A DNA stretch of 64,000 bases from Micromonospora cabrerizensis. GTDB lineage: Bacteria; Actinomycetota; Actinomycetes; Mycobacteriales; Micromonosporaceae. The first letter of the stretch is position 1, and every line of letters starts with the position of its first letter. The stretch is from assembly GCF_022230955.1 (NCBI RefSeq), contig NZ_JAKKFI010000050.1, positions 95,238 to 159,237 on the forward strand. The letters are read 5' to 3'. Shown piece after piece: positions 61,684 to 64,000 of the stretch. A model generated the notes under the pieces. It ran no database searches, had not been told where the DNA came from, and saw only the letters and a program-made list of their open reading frames with translations. Both the position numbers and the translations under genes were made by a program.

Positions 61684-61747
61684 TGTGCCTCCTCAACTGG
61701 GGCGAAAGAACCGCCCTGCGAAGGCTATCCGATCACGGGGTCGGCGG

Positions 61748-62386
61748 TCAGGCTGACTCACCTTGCAGCGGGAAGCTCGCGATGCCCCGCCACGACAGCG
61801 CGGCCACCAGCGCCTCGGCCTCGGCCTTCGGCACCTGCCGGCCACCGGCCAGCCAGAACTGCGCGGCCGTCTCCGCCGCGCCGACCAGCCCGGAGGCCAG
61901 CAGCTCGGCGTGCGCCCGGCTCACACCGGTGTCCGAGATGATGGTGTCGGTGATCGCCGCGATGCAGCCCTGCTCGACCCGCTCCACCCGTTGCCGCACC
62001 GCCGGGTCGTTGCGCAGATCCGACTCGAAGACGAGCCGGAACGCCTCGCTCTCGTGGTCGACGAAGTCGAAGTACGCCCGCACCGACGCGCCGACGCGCT
62101 CCTTGTTGTCGCTGGTGCCGCGCATCGCCTCCTGCACCTGAGCGACGATGGCGTCACAGTGCGTGTCGAGCAGCGCCAGGTAGAGATCCATCTTTCCGGG
62201 AAAGTGTTGGTAGAGCACCGGCTTCGAAACCCCGGCCCGCTCGGCGATGTCGTCCATCGCGGCGGCGTGGTAGCCCTGCGCGACGAACACCTCCTGCGCC
62301 GCAGCGAGAAGCTGCTTACGGCGCGCGGAGCGGGGCAGGCGGGTGGGCCGTCCAGCGGTCTGTGCACCGTTCCCCGCAGCGGTCAT
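61748..62386 (-). CDS. TetR-family regulator (Rv3208 type)
   Basis: Start at ATG 62386 (MTAAGNGAQTAG) with GGAGG five bases ahead; 212 residues. Helix-turn-helix: RRKQLLAAAQEVFVAQGYHAAAMDDIAERAGVSKPVLYQHFPGKMDLYLALLD (about 24-76). The ligand domain is helical (VRAYFDFVDHESEAFRLVFESDLRN). Its closest known relative by context is Rv3208; the ligand is not known. It is divergent from the Pro-rich protein gene with 149 bp between. Confidence 0.93.
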   Translation of the reverse strand: MTAAGNGAQTAGRPTRLPRSARRKQLLAAAQEVFVAQGYHAAAMDDIAERAGVSKPVLYQHFPGKMDLYLALLDTHCDAIVAQVQEAMRGTSDNKERVGASVRAYFDFVDHESEAFRLVFESDLRNDPAVRQRVERVEQGCIAAITDTIISDTGVSRAHAELLASGLVGAAETAAQFWLAGGRQVPKAEAEALVAALSWRGIASFPLQGESA

Positions 62387-62535
62387 GGGTTCCTCCGAGT
62401 TCTCCGTACGAGCCGGCATTTTCCCCCCAGACCGGGCGAGGCCCGTGACCACCGTCGTGGAAATGGCCCGCCGCTGTAACTTATCGCCACTCTCGGCACA
62501 CGGTAGCCTCAGCGGGGGCGACCAAGGAGCGCGCG

Positions 62536-64000
62536 GTGAGTGAAACAGGTCAACCCGGAGCCGCTACCCCGGGAGAGCACGGTGACGGCGCGGGTCAGCA
62601 CGACGACCCGAGCCGTTCCGTCAGCGGGTGGGCACCCCCGGCGGGTGGGTGGCCCCGAGCTGCCGACCCCGAGGATGCCCGGGAGCAGGCGCCGCGTTGG
62701 CAGCCCGACCCCGCGTCCGGCTGGCGCACCTCCTCCACCCGGCACGGCGACCTGCCGTCGCCCCTGGCCGGGCCGCCGGGTGACCTCGACCCGCCGACCC
62801 GGGTCAACGGCCACCACGCCAACGGTGTGCACCACCCCGACGAGGCCAACGGCGTCCGTCGTCCCGGTCTCGAACCGACCGTGGGACGTCCCACGCCGGT
62901 GAGCGCGCCCCCCGGGCTGCCCGCCGAGGGCCGACCCGAGCCGGCCAGCGACCGGCTGGTGGTGCCCGCCCAACGTCCCGTCCCGCGGGTGGAGCAGGGA
63001 GCCGACCAGCCTGACGGCTCCGCCCAACGCCCCGCCGCCGATCCGGCCACCTCGCACCGCGCCCGCTGGGCCGAGCCCGGGCTGCCCACCTCCGCACCGC
63101 CGGCCGTCCAGGTGCCGCCCGTCGGCACCGCCGCGTCCGGTTTCGAGGTGCCGCCCGGCTTCCACGCGCCCAACGCCGAGCGGCTGGCCGCCGACGACCC
63201 ATCCGTCCCGTCCCGCGACTGGCGGGACCCACTCGCCCAGGAGCACCCGGCAGCGTCGGGACGCACCCCGGAGCCGGCCGGGCACGCCGACGCGACCGAG
63301 CCGGGTCGCGCCGCCGAAGGCCCCCGCCCGGGAGAGACGCACCGCGCCGGGGACGCGCACCGGGCCGGGGAATCGTCGGCCATCGAGCCGGACTGGTCGG
63401 GGCCGAGCTGGAACCGCCCCAGTTGGGGCGGCGGCTGGGCACCGCCCTGGTCCCGGCAGGAAGACGAGCCGGCCGGCCCGCCGACCAGGGACGAGTCCGC
63501 GCCGGGTTGGGTCGCCGAGCCCATCCAGCCGTACGAGCCGGTGCGGGCCGAGTCACCCCGCCCGTACGAGCCGGTCCGCGCCGAGCCGCCCCGCGGGTAC
63601 GACCCCGTCCGGAGCGAGGCCGCCTCCGAGGTGGCGCAGGAGCGCCCGGCCGAACCGGGCAGCGTGCCTCCGGCCGACCGGCCGACCTGGGCCGCCCCGC
63701 CCACCGATCGCCCTCTCCAGGCTGTCGACCCGGGCCCACCCGCGACCGGCGAGCCGGGCGTGCCGTCGCCAGGCACACCACCGCTGACCCCGCCGGGCAC
63801 ACCGCCGCTGGCCGTGGAGCGCCCGGCCTGGGCCGGTGGCCCGACGCCGACCAGCGGCACACCGGCCGACCGGCCGTCCTGGGCCGGCTCCGGAGCCGGC
63901 CGTACGCCCCACATCGACCGGCCGTCGTGGGCCGGTGACGCGGCCGATCCCGAGCCCACCAGTGCCCCGCCGGCCCGGCCGTCCTGGGCCGGGGGTGCCG
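62536..64000 (+). CDS. Pro-rich low-complexity N-terminus of a large protein (cut by right edge), possibly DUF3152-type
   Basis: GTG 62536 with AAGGAG six bases ahead; 488 codons without a stop to the window edge. The visible part is disordered, rich in Pro, Ala, Glu, Arg and Trp, and contains degenerate repeats: PYEPVRAESPR / PYEPVRAEPPR / GYDPVRSE (about 335-355), and DRPTWA, ERPAWAGG, DRPSWAGSG, DRPSWAGDA, RPSWAGG towards the end. In M. tuberculosis the gene divergent from Rv3208 is Rv3207c, a DUF3152 protein; related actinobacteria carry a long Pro-rich leader there. That identity is inferred from position only, since no folded domain is visible. Confidence 0.72.
   Translation, partial: MSETGQPGAATPGEHGDGAGQHDDPSRSVSGWAPPAGGWPRAADPEDAREQAPRWQPDPASGWRTSSTRHGDLPSPLAGPPGDLDPPTRVNGHHANGVHHPDEANGVRRPGLEPTVGRPTPVSAPPGLPAEGRPEPASDRLVVPAQRPVPRVEQGADQPDGSAQRPAADPATSHRARWAEPGLPTSAPPAVQVPPVGTAASGFEVPPGFHAPNAERLAADDPSVPSRDWRDPLAQEHPAASGRTPEPAGHADATEPGRAAEGPRPGETHRAGDAHRAGESSAIEPDWSGPSWNRPSWGGGWAPPWSRQEDEPAGPPTRDESAPGWVAEPIQPYEPVRAESPRPYEPVRAEPPRGYDPVRSEAASEVAQERPAEPGSVPPADRPTWAAPPTDRPLQAVDPGPPATGEPGVPSPGTPPLTPPGTPPLAVERPAWAGGPTPTSGTPADRPSWAGSGAGRTPHIDRPSWAGDAADPEPTSAPPARPSWAGGA

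Overview
The window is GC-rich (roughly 72% by eye) actinobacterial chromosome, most like Micromonospora or a close relative. The support is strong third-position G/C bias, frequent GTG/TTG starts, ATGA/GTGA gene overlaps, a Tat-type lipoprotein style, and a block at 58.9-64.0 kb (rhlE helicase, ferritin-like protein, DUF3107, TetR, Pro-rich protein) that matches the M. tuberculosis Rv3207c-Rv3211 neighbourhood as I remember it. I see no rRNA, tRNA, CRISPR array, prophage or insertion sequence. The genus is inferred from style, not from a search.

Layout. 0-5.2 kb: secreted ExeM/NucH-type nuclease (cut by the left edge), tandem GNAT protein, Ala/Pro-rich lytic transglycosylase, FmdB zinc ribbon. 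5.3-12.4 kb: cyclase-STAND regulator, secreted phospholipase A2, secreted GHL10-type hydrolase, APC permease. 12.4-19.4 kb: an arabinan/arabino-oligosaccharide locus with LacI regulator, GH51 arabinofuranosidase, ABC binding protein, two permeases and a GH43 lipoprotein, controlled from one divergent region holding a double CAACGTTG operator. 19.4-26.9 kb: BON-methyltransferase, ABC-F protein, PPGK-like ROK kinase, TPR and Smr proteins, a poorly coding stretch, 2OG-Fe(II) oxygenase, threonine dehydratase-like enzyme. 27-32.4 kb: STAND-TPR protein and a membrane M28 peptidase. 32.6-36.9 kb: a tightly overlapped operon of receiver-PP2C phosphatase, CHASE3-type histidine kinase, single-domain receiver and inositol-monophosphatase-like enzyme. 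37-45 kb: secreted coiled-coil protein, spermidine-synthase-like membrane protein, Ser/Thr kinase with a CBM2-like outer domain, TrkH/TrkA potassium uptake pair, secreted glycerophosphodiesterase. 45.3-50.1 kb: complete branched-chain-type ABC importer (binding protein, LivG, LivF, LivH, LivM). 50.2-58.8 kb: lipoprotein, membrane-tethered SARP, RecQ-phosphoribosyltransferase fusion, His-rich membrane protein, XRE regulator, small membrane protein, methyltransferase. 58.9-64 kb: the conserved rhlE-TetR block.

The most unusual content is between genes. Four unrelated families of long, AT-richer inverted repeats stand out. Family A (TTGATCATGAAGTTAT, exactly 27 nt, then the complement) occurs three times, each time between convergent genes. 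Families B, C and D occur once each. A fifth, coding-compatible repeat sits at both ends of livF and is translated as extra N- and C-terminal residues. Other items worth checking are a candidate -1 frameshift at the end of the Ser/Thr kinase gene, an apparent ATC start for the receiver-PP2C gene, and several unusual domain fusions.
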